A stretch of 64,000 nt of DNA from Chondrosia reniformis (Eukaryota; Porifera; Demospongiae; Chondrillida; Chondrillidae). Below the pieces are notes generated by a model. That model was not told the DNA's origin. It saw nothing but the letters and a program-made list of their open reading frames with translations, and made no database searches. Position numbers and translations under genes: made by a program. This document shows positions 1 to 13,300 of this stretch, piece after piece (the stretch's first letter is position 1; each line of letters starts with the position of its first letter). Location: contig OX359190.1 in NCBI GenBank assembly GCA_947172415.1, forward strand, positions 10,044,001 to 10,108,000, in the 5' to 3' direction.

Positions 1-113
1 TTTGAAGCCTATATGAGGTAATTATGGCAACATTGTATTTTAACCAGATATACAACTGACTTTTCTTTGTACAAAATCTACTTCAACTTTACATAACACA
101 CATATGAGTGAGC

Positions 114-2033
114 TTAGCTATGTGACACAGAATGTGTAATTCTCAAATGATCTTCAGTTTGGTGTGGTAAATTAACATTAAATAAAACAGTTTTATCTTG
201 GAGTAGCGGATATGTCTCTTGTAGCCTCTTGATCCAGGACTGAAGGACCTTCAGATCTGCTGACTGACAGTGACACACAGCAAGAAGACCTACACACAAA
301 CAAGTCAGAAAGAATAAGCTGATAACCTAAAAGATTGTTCTAGTTGTCATGGATACATGTTAATACAGCTAGATATACAAAAGCCATTAAACACTGTTTA
401 ATTAGTCCAATTATACATTCCATAAATGATACATTAAATGCATTAATGCATAAATAAAGTGTTATAATAATAATTATGTAGAAAACCATATTATTTAAAC
501 CTATCTATCTATGAAATATAAATAATAATAATGAAGTATAAAAATATATACAAGATATTACTTTAAATGGAGCTACATATAGCAGTCTATACAGTTCTAC
601 TGACTGACTCACCGTGGGTAACTTCAGCCAGTGGGAAGGTGCTGAGGGTAAAGTAGTGTTGTTGAGTTCCCTTCATCCATATTCGGTGAGGTCCTTCCAC
701 ATGCAGCACTTCACCAGGCAGAGTGATATCCTGGCGACTAGACACTGAAGGAGTGTCACATGTCAACTGAGAGAGGCTTGGGAACACAGCTCCCATCACA
801 GGCACACCATCAATCTGGAGTAACAGAACAGGCACCAGTGACAGAATAGAAACCCAAAATATAGTCACTGCCAATAGTGCTAAATATAGTAGCAATATGA
901 TATCATGGAATCACATACCATGACATAATACATTCATAAATTAATATGTATGTGCACACATTGAAGTAACTAAAGGTTATTTCTAGGGATGCTAGAATGT
1001 AACCATTTTTGATATTAATTTTATTATTAAATGAGTTGTAAAGATTAGTTATTGAGTTTATGATTTTGGGAATACTAGAGTGTATCTTGGGAATTGTACT
1101 TGTGGTCAAAGGGAAATACCCCCTGATATCCCATGCAAATCTATTAACAGTTTTCATTCAAGATAAAAAAACTACATCCAAACTTAATATCTTGCCTCTG
1201 AGAACTGCTTTCTTGGGTAAGATATGGAAGCAACTTATTTGGGACTAGATATATCTCTTTGACAACAAGATTACATATATAGCATGCAATTTAAGGAATG
1301 GATACAAATGTGAGGAAAGTCCCCAACAGACACATATACATGCTCTTACTTCTACATGATCAACAGTTGCTTTACCAGCACATATCCTCTCTAATAGGAG
1401 AGCGCCCAATTCAATTGGGTCAGAGGGGAGTTCCCCCTTAACACTGTAGGGGTTTGCCCCTTCAAACCTGTCAAACCAGTAACCTATCCGAACACACTTT
1501 TCTACTGGAGGACTGGTCCTACCAAATATCTCTATAAGAATAGTGTATGTTAGATTGTCCGGTCTAATTCCATTCTCCTCCATTTTGGTTAAAATTAGCA
1601 ATGCTAGGTCAATCTGAGGATGGGGCTTTGGCCAAAAGGCATCAAATATGTTTCTTGGAATGAACCTTCCTTTTGGAAATAAGTCTAGTACTCTGTTGTA
1701 TGTGAGAAGATCTTTTTGAAGCTCAAAGTCGGCCATTTTAGAGACAGCCAGTTTTATAAACTTCATGTGGCCTCTCAAGTATTTGTCTCTCGATCTAAAC
1801 TCAACCAGTGCCTTTCCAAATTGCTCTTGTCTCTTTAAACCTTCAATATTCTTTACTTGCTCCAAGAATTTCTCCATGGGTACTCTCTCTAGAATCAAAT
1901 TATCCTTTTTGCTTATGCTAGAGTTCTGTCTTATGGAGCACTTCAATCCACTAGTTCGTATCCGCCATCCTACGCTCAAGATTGCCGTTCTTCCATACCA
2001 TATGCAACTCAGACTTTTGCAGGCTGTCGCCAT
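114..2033 (-). CDS. ECSIT: ECSIT: mitochondrial complex I assembly / Toll-pathway intermediate
   Basis: Three exons on the minus strand: 1350-2033, 613-814 and 114-289. Their phases join exactly (0, then 1) to give about 353 aa, against about 430 in human. Exon 1 carries the pentatricopeptide-like ECSIT core (ALVEFRSRDKYLRGHMKFI, NRVLDLFPKGRF, ILTKMEENGIRPDN, IEIFGR). Exon 2 has VEGPHRIWMKG, matching VEGPFSLWLRN of the human protein, and exon 3 has WIKRLQETYPLL, matching WIQGLQETNPTL. About 35 residues of the human linker before the last block are missing. The family acts in mitochondrial complex I assembly and as an adaptor in Toll/BMP signalling. The start at 2033 lies 171 bp from the divergent H3.3 start, so the two share a promoter region. 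The stop is TAA at 114-116. Confidence 0.9.
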
Positions 2034-2070
2034 TTTGCATGGCCTCGACCATCTCTCAAAAGAGGGATAC

Positions 2071-2685
<615 letters not shown>

Positions 2686-2753
2686 ATTCTCTTTCTAACA
2701 CTTTTGTTTCTTATATATTATTGCTACCCACCCGTACTTACAACTGTACATGT

Positions 2754-2759
2754 AATAAA
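2754..2759 (+). terminator. Poly(A) signal of the H3.3 gene
   Basis: AATAAA lies 69 bp after the H3 stop codon. The convergent TMEM87 stop is only about 130 bp further on, so the two 3' UTRs nearly meet. The 2760-2888 stretch holds nothing else that I recognise. Confidence 0.7.
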
Positions 2760-2888
2760 TAATCTTTTGAGCAATGTTGTGGTTAGCTTGAATGGGTGTG
2801 ATAATTAAAATGGCGAACGTGGTATAACTGCGTGCGTGCATTATTTGTTAGAAAAAAATTAGGTTATAACAAGTTGCTGTTTTCAAAT

Positions 2889-5800
2889 TCAATCCATTTT
2901 GGAGAGTTCCAATTTGGTAGTCATCAATTCCTCATCAGAATCCCTTATAATAGGATTCACCAGGCTATAAGAAGATAGGACTAATGACTGTAGTCACCTG
3001 ACAGTCACATGACACTCACTTTTCAATGGCACTGGCTGGCAGGTTCTCTTCAACCCATCTCAAGTCTTCCTCCTTAGAAGGGCAAGATATGATGTGAAGG
3101 AATGAAAGGTGTATAGTATAGACTTGGGACTTACTGTTTCAAAAGAAGGTTTTGGCAATTCAACTGGAGATTTCTTCTGCTGCCTCATTTTTATTGTTTC
3201 TGTTCATATAATGTTATAAGTGATATATGTGAGGCAATGTTCTATATAACACAGGAGCTACACCCAAACACATATAAACATTAGACCATACATACATATC
3301 CCAACTGTGTGGTGCTATACTTAAAATTAGAAGATGTCTGACAGGTCACAGCTCACCAAAATTTTCATTCGCTGTCTGAACGACATCCTCTGGGTCCTCC
3401 CCAGGTACTTTGGAGTAGGCATACCTGAGGGCATTGGAGGCAGGTCTCCACAGTATCATTATGACAACCAGCAATATGGAAAATAGAATGTGCCAGTAGC
3501 ATTCTCTCAGCCAATTGCTCCTCCAGTCCTAATAGTATACAAGAATATACTGTAATATACTGCAGTATACTAAAGGAGTATACTGGAGTATACTGAAGTA
3601 TACTGGAATTACTAGTGAATGTATGCAGATTAGCTAACTTCACATTGAGCAAGGTAAGAGCTGACGTAGTACCACACTTCAAAGCCAACAGCAGCTTCAA
3701 GGAGAGACAAAGAGAGAGGAGAGAGAGAGTAAGAAGAGAAAGAGAGTTAGAGAAATGGACCAGTATTATTTGACTTACCAATAGCAACCAGTACGAGGAC
3801 AATAAGAAGGTGATTATAGAAAGTGAGTTTCTTCAGATTCTTTCTCAACACAAGTTGTCGCCTGGTATCCAAAACTGCTGTGATGGTCCAGTAAACAGTT
3901 ACCATATCCAAGAGCAGTTGAGGAATAGAGGCAATCAGGACCCATAGAGACATTTGAAGTCTGGTTACCTTGTGTTGGGAAAGTAAGAGACAGGTTATAG
4001 AATGGATTTGTACATCAAACAGTCAACACCTTTCAACTGACTCACATATTGGGTAGCCCGTATTCCACCATCTGCCCAAGCCGCAACAAAGAAGACTGCC
4101 CCAAAGAGAAGTATCTTTGGCAACAGCCCTCCCAATCTAGGTCTGTAAATGAGAGTATTTGACACTACTAATCTATCAGAGCTCTATGCTAATATCCAAC
4201 CTGACAGTCCCAAATCCAGAGGCTATCACGATGATTAATATTCTACAAATGGTCTTCTTAAAAGCAGATATTCCTTCTGCTACCACCAAATATACAGCAA
4301 AACCACCTTGAGCTAATTATAGTAACAAGATGATGTCACACAGAAACAGACATATGTACGACTTGAAAAGCTTACAGTTTTCAGCTGTGACATTAACATG
4401 AGCATATTCGGCAAGGAAAAACAACTTTTCCACAAATGCTATCACCAATGCGCCCAGTATAAAATACTACACAAGAATACAAAGTTTTACTGAAGTATCC
4501 AACTGCACAGTCATTGTTCCAAACCTGTAATCTAAGGAGGTCCTTCCAATAGCAGCAGAGACAGGTCGACCAGAGAGCTGTGAGGATCAGGTACAGACAC
4601 ATCATGAGACCATAGAATATCATGGCCGGATAGTCTGCCCCGTCCAGGTACCCATACCAACTTCGGAGAGTCACATCAATTTGAACTGGAAAACAAGAAG
4701 TGTAAACATTAATACAAGTACATTAATAAATCTGACACTTTCCTATATATGTTATATGATTAATTCCATACTTATTATTCTACTCCACTTTCACTCACGA
4801 TTAACATCTTTAGGTTCAACCTTTTTAACATCAACTGTCTCTAAGTGAATTGCTACCACATACCATCCATCATCCGGTAGCGTCATAATAGCTTGTGTCT
4901 CATCGTCATCCTGTAGTACACATTAGTACAAATATATACACAACATATACACACTTACTGTAAAAATTACATACCCAGGTAGAAATATCACTTGGCAGAG
5001 CCACAACTAAATCACTCGAGGATTTATCATTCTTCTGTTTGTCTTCCTTCTGTTTGTCTTCCTTCTGTTTGTCTTCCTTCTGTTTGTCTTCCTTCTGTTT
5101 GTCTTCATTCCGTTTGTCTTCTTTCTTCTGTTTGTCTTCCTTCTGTTTGTCTTCCTTCTGTTTGTCTTCCTTCTGTTTGTCTTCCTTCTGTTTGTCTTCC
5201 TTCTGTTTGTCTTCCTTCTGTTTGTCTTCCTTCTGTTTGTCTTCCTTCTGTTTGTCTTCCTTCTGTTTGTCTTCCTTCTGTTTGTCTTCCTTCTGTTTGT
5301 CTTCCTTCTGTTTGTCTTCCTTCTGTTTGTCTTCCTTCTGTTTGTCTTCCTTCTGTTTGTCTTCCTTCTGTTTGTCTTCCTTCTGTTTGTCTTCCTTCTG
5401 TTTGTCTTCATTCCGTTTGTCTTCCTTCTGTTTGTCTTCCTTCTGTTTGTCTTCCTTCTGTTTGTCTTCCTTCTGTTTGTCTTCCTTCTGTTTGTCTTCC
5501 TTCTGTTTGTCTTCCTTCTGTTTGTCTTTCTTCTGTTTGTCTTCCTTCTGTTTGTCTTCCTTCTGTTTGTCTTCCTTCTGTTTGTCTTCCTTCTGTTTGT
5601 CTTCCTTCTGTTTGTCTTCCTTCTGTTTGTCTTCCTTCTGTTTGTCTTCCTTCTGTTTGTCTTCCTTCTGTTTGTCTTCCTTCTGTTTGTCTTCCTTCTG
5701 TTTGTCTTCCTTCTGTTTGTCTTCCTTCTGTTTGTCTTCCTTCTGTTTGTCTTCCTTCTGTTTGTCTTCTTTCTGTTTGTCTTCCTTCTGTTTGTCTTCC

Positions 5801-6611
5801 TTCTGTTTGTCTTCCTTCTGTTTGTCTTCATTCCGTTTGTCTTCTTTCTTCTGTTTGTCTTCCTTCTGTTTGTCTTCCTTCTGTTTGTCTTCCTTCTGTT
5901 TGTCTTCCTTCTGTTTGTCTTCCTTCTGTTTGTCTTCCTTCTGTTTGTCTTCCTTCTGTTTGTCTTCCTTCTGTTTGTCTTCCTTCTGTTTGTCTTCCTT
6001 CTGTTTGTCTTCCTTCTGTTTGTCTTCCTTCTGTTTGTCTTCCTCAGGTTTAGAATCCTCAGCACACTTCAACTACAACATAAAGTTCAAGTGACATATA
6101 TGGCAAAGTGATTAGTGGATGAGAGTAACTTGCCATCGAGTTTGAATACAAATTAACAGAGCTTGTTGTTACATTTGCAAGAGGAAATGATAATCTTTTC
6201 ACACACTTCTCCTAAATATATGATATATCATAAAATATTATCGTTGTATTATTTAAAGGAACTAACACTCTTTTCTTCTTCACAAGTTGGGTATTTACCA
6301 ACAGCAATTACGATTTTGTAGTCTAAAGCAAGAAGTCAAAAAGATTAATAGTCAGCATTGCTTCAGAGTTCTGAGTGTACCTTTCCAATCACCCGAAACG
6401 TTCAGCCTTACATATACACTTCCTGGGCCATAAATGGTGTAATTAACAGAAATGGTCTAAAAAACAAAGAAACTTAAAAATGATCATCCTGACGGGCGAT
6501 CTACATTCATCTTACTCCATTTGTAGTAATTTGTACAGGTTCGTGTCTAGTACCCTCCGGATAGGCTAGACTGAGTGCCAGTAAAGAAAACAGGATTAAA
6601 CAGGACGCCAT
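2889..6611 (-). CDS. TMEM87: TMEM87-family Golgi seven-TM (GOLD-domain) protein with a giant EDKQK repeat
   Basis: Sixteen exons on the minus strand: 6516-6611, 6381-6456, 6267-6322, 6173-6211, 4975-6072, 4799-4910, 4525-4685, 4376-4466, 4201-4306, 4046-4142, 3779-3968, 3639-3694, 3357-3528, 3135-3199, 3020-3072 and 2889-2964. The phases are consistent; only the donor of exon 4 is uncertain. A signal peptide (MASCLILFSLLALSLA) leads a lumenal region, followed by seven hydrophobic segments. Family motifs include CYWKDLLRLQ, RPRLGG, RKNLKKLTFYNH and ILWRPASNALRYAYS, and a cytosolic tail with EEDLRWVEENLPASA and DSDEELMTTKLELSKMD. The family works in Golgi-endosome retrograde traffic and has been linked to mechanosensing. 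Exon 5 inserts about 67 EDKQK pentads into the lumenal domain, raising the length from about 515 to about 850 aa. It is tandem with FBXO11 upstream and convergent with H3.3. Confidence 0.92.
5033..6047. repeat. 15-bp coding minisatellite, about 67 copies (EDKQK pentads)
   Basis: Perfect or near-perfect 15-mers (plus strand CTTCCTTCTGTTTGT) lie wholly inside TMEM87 exon 5 and stay in frame. Variant units mark sub-blocks: a CTTCATTCCGTTTGT unit recurs at about 5103, 5408 and 5828. At 5103 and 5828 it is followed by the same 18-nt unit (a 3-nt insertion adding one codon), which suggests duplication of a block about 725 bp long. The unit has no stop in the coding frame and contains no GT, so it cannot form internal splice donors. 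Its sense strand is purine-rich (GAAGACAAACAGAAG), like an exonic splicing enhancer. Confidence 0.95.
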
Positions 6612-7349
6612 TTTCCTTAAAAAAGCTTTGTCATCATAGGTGGCCTTAATTATGTCAGCAACAGCCGGGAATTTCCCTAGGGACATTTAGTTTCTCCTAC
6701 CACAGCTTGACTTTTATAAACTGTCAACTTATCATCTATCATCTCAGTAACATGGCGAATTATATATATTTGTAAAAGGCTATGTTGCTTTCCAATACTA
6801 TAACAACACGTTATTCTCCATGCAGTCTTCCCTTTCTCCATCATTTCATGTTACGTATACTACAAACGCTTTTTATTCATAAACTGTAATGTCATCATAA
6901 TTACAGACATAATGCCTACAAACATAATTAAATTTCCTTTGTTTTCTCTATATATTCCCTTAAAAGGACTAAGTGATAGCTACCAGACTGGTTACAAAAG
7001 TAACATGCATTCAAAGGACTCGTGGGCAGTGAAGGAAGGGATAAACTTTGATCACGTTTAGAATAACCAACCAAGTTCGCACTGTATACATTTTGCTTGA
7101 GTAAATTGAACTATATAATGTTTTGGTTTCAATTAATTGACTAACATTACATAAATGAATTGAAACATTGATGATTGAGTTCTGATTTGATGGGATAAAA
7201 ACTGAATTTATATTAGTTACAATGCCAAATCATTGTGTATAATTACAACACAAAAGTGGACTAAAATTGTACAGATACCTGATACAAACAAAATTAACAT
7301 TCACTTGGATATTTCCTGTAATCTGTATGAGTGGGTGGTACTAGGTAAG
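6612..7349. other. Intergenic: TMEM87 promoter side and FBXO11 3' flank
   Basis: AT-rich sequence between the TMEM87 start and the FBXO11 stop, both on the minus strand. I find no credible coding region, RNA gene or repeat. It must hold the TMEM87 promoter and the FBXO11 polyadenylation site, but no motif is clear enough to call. Confidence 0.4.
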
Positions 7350-10300
7350 TCAGTTGTGTTGTACAGTAGGAGAATTGAGTTCCCCAGCCTGTCCTCCAGA
7401 TGTGCCATTCTCGTTAGTGCATACAGGACAGGGAACTACTCTTGGGGAGGTCAGTGCTCTATTTCCAGTTAACACACAATCACATTTGAGGGCCCCTGAA
7501 CCGCAATCACAGTAAAACCTAATTAAGTGGAAAGAATGTTTAGAGTATAAGTTAGGACCGTCTGTACACTAGAGTTACCTACAGGAGTACTTGAGTAATG
7601 CTAAGCATCGTTTCCCTACATATAACATCTAATCTACAGTAAGAGGCCTACAGGGAACTAAACCTAGTGAAAGATTTGGATACAAGAGTCTTCTCTAAAT
7701 GTTTCTGCTCTACTGGGCAAGACAGCTGTTCTGAGAATACATACAGTATATTCATACATACATACATACATATTCATATATATATTCTCTTATGTACTAG
7801 AGCAGTATGGACTGCTGATATACAGATGTGTTGGGGCAGTATTCCCTACAGTAACTCACTTGTCAAATCTGATGTACTCCAGTTCATGGCCTTTGTGACA
7901 CCTTTTTGCGCAATTCTCACATACTGTATCTCCTTCAGACACTTTGCATGTTAAACACCTAAAGGAACCAAATTTGAATATTTAACTGGAACTATCCTTC
8001 TAGGATGAGATCCACATCTTTACAGAATGAGGTCTTATCATTTAGATGTCTGTAAAGCCCTTACCTGTAGAAGTGGTGCATGGGGTAGCAGTGGGCGCCC
8101 GCACTGGTGGACACAGAGAAGAGACAGCACCCTCTGTTCAAGGCATCCTCCAATATGCTGCCATTATCATATTCCTCATTGCCTGGGAACACAAAGAAGG
8201 AATAATTATGATAATACACAGCCTTTCTGGGGCTGGCCTATGGAGACTGACCTACAGGGGGCTGGCCTATGGAGACTGACCTACAGGGGGCTGGCCTATG
8301 GAGACTGACCTACAGGGGGCTGGCCTATGGAGACTGACCCACAGGGGGCTGGCCTATGGAGACTGACCTACAGGGGCTGGCCTATGGAGACTGGCCTACA
8401 GGGGCTGGCCTATGGAGACTGACCTACAGGGGCTGGTCTATGGAGACTGACCTACAGGGGGCTGGCCTATGGAGACTGGCCTACAGGGGCTGGCCTATGG
8501 AGACTGACCTACAGAGGGCTGGTCTATGGAGACTGACCTACAGGGGGCTGGCCTATGGAGACTGGCCTACAGGGGCTGGCCTATGGAGACTGACCTACAG
8601 GGGCTGGCCTATGGAGACTGACCTACAGGGGGCTGGCCTATGGAGACTGGCCTACAGAGGGCTGGCCTATGGAGACTGACCTACAGGGGGCTGGCCTATG
8701 GAGACTGACCTACAGGGGCTGGCCTATGGAGACTGACCTACAGGGGGCTGGCCTATGGAGATTGGCCTACAGAGGGCTGGTCTATGGAGATTGGCCTATA
8801 AGAACAAACTGCCTACACTGTTACTTACTGTTCATTTTAGGAGTACATCCGGTGGCAACACATATTCCACCAGCTTTGTTGTCGTACACTTCATTCTCCT
8901 CGTAGATCCCTCCTCCTCCGTTTGTTATCTCCAGCCCAGCAGACTGGCCATTGAATATCTTGTTATGCTTTAAAATCGGATTGCTTCCATTAACTAGGAC
9001 TCCTACGTACGTACGAGAGAAGAGAAGTGATGACTGGAGGGCTACACTAGTCAAGACATTTGATAACGTACCAGTAAGTGTACTCAGGAATATCTCGTTC
9101 TCCTCCAGTATGCCACGCCCCCTGTTGAAGATGCACACACCTCCCTCCTTGCCACTGTAGATCTTGTTCCTTTTGAGAAGAGGATTTGAATCTGTCTTGA
9201 TCCACACATTGGCTAGGGCATTGCTGTGAATGACATTGTCTTCGATAATTCCCAGCCCTAAAATACAAAGATGAGGCAAGGGATTTACTTTATGAACTCC
9301 TAATTACACTGTGATATGATCTGTTTATCAGCAGTGGAGACAATTGTCACTTCACTAATAATTGGCAACTTTATACCAAAGGAAATTAAACTAATTCCTT
9401 CAAAAAGGAATGTTTTTGATTCTTTTATAAATTGGTCTTGGACTAAAAATTAAACTCTCTGTTCCAATGTAACTGCTCACCTCCAGAGTATATTAGGAGG
9501 CCCCCGTTACGACCAGCATATATAGAGTTCCTCCTAATTAAGGGGTTTGACCCTGAGCGAATCTGTATACCACTGTATGCATGATTGAAAATGTGGCAAT
9601 CCTCCACAACTCCGCCCCCGTTGTCATAGAAATAAATTCCAACTTGTTTTCCACTGTGTATCTTGTTGAAGCGAAGGGTGGGGGCACTTCCTGTGAACAC
9701 AAATAAGACACACCCTTTTATAGAAGGATTCTGTGGAGCAACTGAGATCTGTCAACAAAATGGTGTTCTGAATGTGTCTGCATACAAGTGTCCAAATGCT
9801 TAGCAATATTCTATTGAATGCCAGCCTCACACACTCAGCACAATAATACTGTCACACACCAGTTGTTATCCAAATGCCGGCTAATGCATTCCCATGAATC
9901 TCATTATTCTCAATGAGGCCTTTTCCACTGTCATGCTATACAACAGGTACAAAGATACAATATTGAGTCTATGGCAGTGATATAATATAATATTTATATA
10001 TATATTTATATTACACTACAATAAATATTAAAATTGTGAACAGTATGCTATACCATACAGTGCTACATACATACCACATATACGTATGCTATACCATATG
10101 TATACATACGTACCACATATATGCCCCCATGCTGTCCATGGTGTATCTGGTTGTTCCTAATGATAGGGTTTGACTCAGACCGAATCTGAATACCTGCCAA
10201 AGCATTTCCTAATACAACATAATGGAAACTGAACGTAAATATAAAAGTAACAAGGAAGCAACAGCCATTGAGTTACGGTATTGCAAAATCAGTAAAGTAT

Positions 10301-13300
10301 TGCACAATCATTCCAAAGATACTCCGCAGCTAAACATAGAGAGTAGCTGTTTTATGATGCAAGAGCACTGCTCTGCCCACCGTAAATGTTGTTGCCTTCA
10401 AGGAGGCCACGCCCCCCTCCAAAGAAGTACACCCCCCCTTGTTGGCCATCACAGATCTCGTTCTCTTTCAGTGTCGGATCACTCTCTCCAGTGACCCACA
10501 CTCCAGCATACGTGTTAGAGTGGATCTTGTTCTGAATGAACTGACCATAGCCCTGTACAGACACAGAGGGAATTCCAAAGTATACTGAGGATATACAGGA
10601 ATATACAAAGTTATCCATCACTCACTTTCTCATGGATGTATACCCCACCGGTCTTGCCATGGTGGATGGTGTTCTTGTGGAACACCGGATCAGCTTTGTT
10701 CTTAATCTCAACTCCAGCAATCCTGTAAGTTAGAGGAGGCCAACAGAATAATACTGATAGTATAGGTAGGCAGATACACCTAAGTGATATACACATTCTG
10801 TCAATATCCCTACCTGTTGGAGTGAATATCATTTGATTCAATTCTGCCCTTGCCACTATCAAATACAAAGAAACCACAATCTCTTCCATGATGAACCTTA
10901 TTCCTGAAGAAGCGTGGGTTGGCATTAGACTTGATCCAAACGCCAGCCAGCTTGTTCTCGTGAATGTTGCATCCTTCAAACAGTCCCTGTGATGATGGAA
11001 AGGGTACAGTACTGCACAGCTCCACTTCGGCAATGAAGGACTGAGTGAAATATGGTTGAGCTAAACTTACCTCTGCTCCATCCTCAACAAATACTCCCAC
11101 ACACTTTGAGTTGGCAATCTCACATTTTCTGACTCGTGGTCTGGCTCTTGCTCCGTGGACGTACACGGCAGCTCCATCTGAACAGGAATGGATGGGTGGA
11201 TGGATGAGTGGGTGGGTGGATGGAGGGTTGGTGGATGGACGGGCGGGTGGATGGAGGGTGGGTGGATGGATGGGTGGGTGGATGGAGGGTGGCCGGGTGG
11301 ATGGAGGGTGGGTGGATGGATGGGCGGGTGGATGGGTGGATGGATGGGCGGGTGGATGGATGGGCGGGTGGATGGGTGGATGGGTGGGCAGATGGATGGG
11401 TGGGTGGATGGGCGGGTGGGTGGATGGATGGATGGGTAGATGGCTTATAAAAAGGCAGATTATAAAAAACTCACTAAAACTCTCATTTGTGATGGTGCAG
11501 TTCTCTATGATAGGCGATGCCTTTGGTTCACACTTTACAGTGTAGTTGTTCTGACCGGGACCAGCATTGTCTCCCTGTAGGACAAGAACTTCAGCATAAC
11601 TTGTGTGCATTTATCAATAGTATTAATATCAAGTCAAATAAAGGGACTTACCCTAAGAACAAAATTAATTAAGGCACTGTCTTTAGCCTCCTTTTCAAAC
11701 TTTATCAGATGTTCCCATTTACACTCCAAAACTATTTCACCTTCTCCATCTGGAATGGTAACAGATAACATTCACGGAATTTATCAATAAAGTAGTAGCC
11801 CTGGGCTCTTAACGGAAGCCAAGAGCACTAGTAATTACTTCATCACAGTTAAATTGGTTACACTAACCAATTAAAACAACATTGAGTGGTTGGTCTACAT
11901 TTGGCTAATGGCTCCCAATGGCAGAGTAATAGATATTCAGTGTTTTATCAACACACAATTATTGATAGCCAACACAAATCACACTCTTACCAGCTCCAAT
12001 AATGACCACTGGTCTATCCACTGTGATTGCACAATCATGGCCACTTTCTGATTTTGATTTGTGTACTACAATATACTGGTATGGGACTTCTGCAGCCTCT
12101 ATAGCTTCTTCAATAGTGGGGAAAACCCTCGAATTAGCAAGAGATGTACCAGCTGGATGGTCCACGGCATCTCTTACATGGAAAGCACCATGCTGGAGAA
12201 GGGTCAAAGGTCACATAATTTTGTACTTTCCAAAAATGTATTTTAAAGCAAAAATTCTACTCTGTTAATTAATTAGACCTGTCCGTCCTCACATACTTAC
12301 CATTACACTGAACTGTTCCTTCCAGGTTAGCGACAGAGGTACAGGATTGACAGGCTGGAAGGAACCCTTTGGATGAAAGTATGCCTGCTTGACTCCAAAT
12401 GTACTTGTAAATAGATCTTGCCAAAGCTTTGAATCGTTGGCTAGGCCATAAAACTTCCTACAGAGCATTTGAAACTGATAGTCATGGCAACCCTAGTGAT
12501 CTCATTACACATATATTGTACTATGTATATCAAAGAATTAAACTATTCCAAATTCTCTTTTACTGATAAGATAGTCTTCAATGATGACTTACTTGCACAC
12601 CAAAGATGCAGTACACAGATCTTGTTCATTGAGGTACGAAAATATGTGGAGCAGAATCTCATGAGGTAAGATAGAGTTGATATAAAGACTACTACTGAAA
12701 TGCAATCTACCATCCACATCATCACTGCTGTAATCCATCTTCATTTTCTTCTCTGGAGACTGAGTGAGGCAAAGGAATAGGTGGATGGATGGATGGATGG
12801 ATGGATGGATGGATGGATGAGTGGATGGATGGATGAGTGGATGGATGGATGAGTGGATGGATGGATGAGTGGATGGATGAGTGGATGGATGGATGAGTGG
12901 ATGGATGGATGAGTGGATGGGTCAATGGGTGTATGGATGGATGTTTGGCGAATAACAAGCATTCAGTCAAAACATGTTATGTAAAGGACCCAATTTGTAA
13001 GTGTTTAAATGCACAAATATTCACAGGTTTTACAGGAATTCATTAGTATTTGGTGCTAGTTTCCAGTTGTGTTCAATTTGTAGTGCTTCACAAGACATCA
13101 AGTGTGTGAGCAAAAGGATTCCTCAAATCACAATATGTGATGTTATAAAGGTGTACCTCCCAACCACCCCACCACAAATGACATAATGCAATATAACAGT
13201 CAACACAGTGCAAGGTAGCATTTCTGGAGTAATGTTATTAACAGCACAGAGAAGCTCTCTGGTAAGGAACACCTGTCAGCCAACCAGCTAACCCATACCT

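Noticed and set aside
5007-6094. Long alternative-frame ORFs (about 350 aa, both strands) over the 5.0-6.1 kb repeat
   Set aside because: A 15-bp unit without stops is open in several frames. Only the minus-strand EDKQK frame joins in phase with conserved TMEM87 exons.
11188-11443. Gly/Trp/Met-rich ORFs suggesting a silk- or adhesive-like protein
   Set aside because: Same peptide pattern at every GGAT array in the window; each lies within a confirmed intron.
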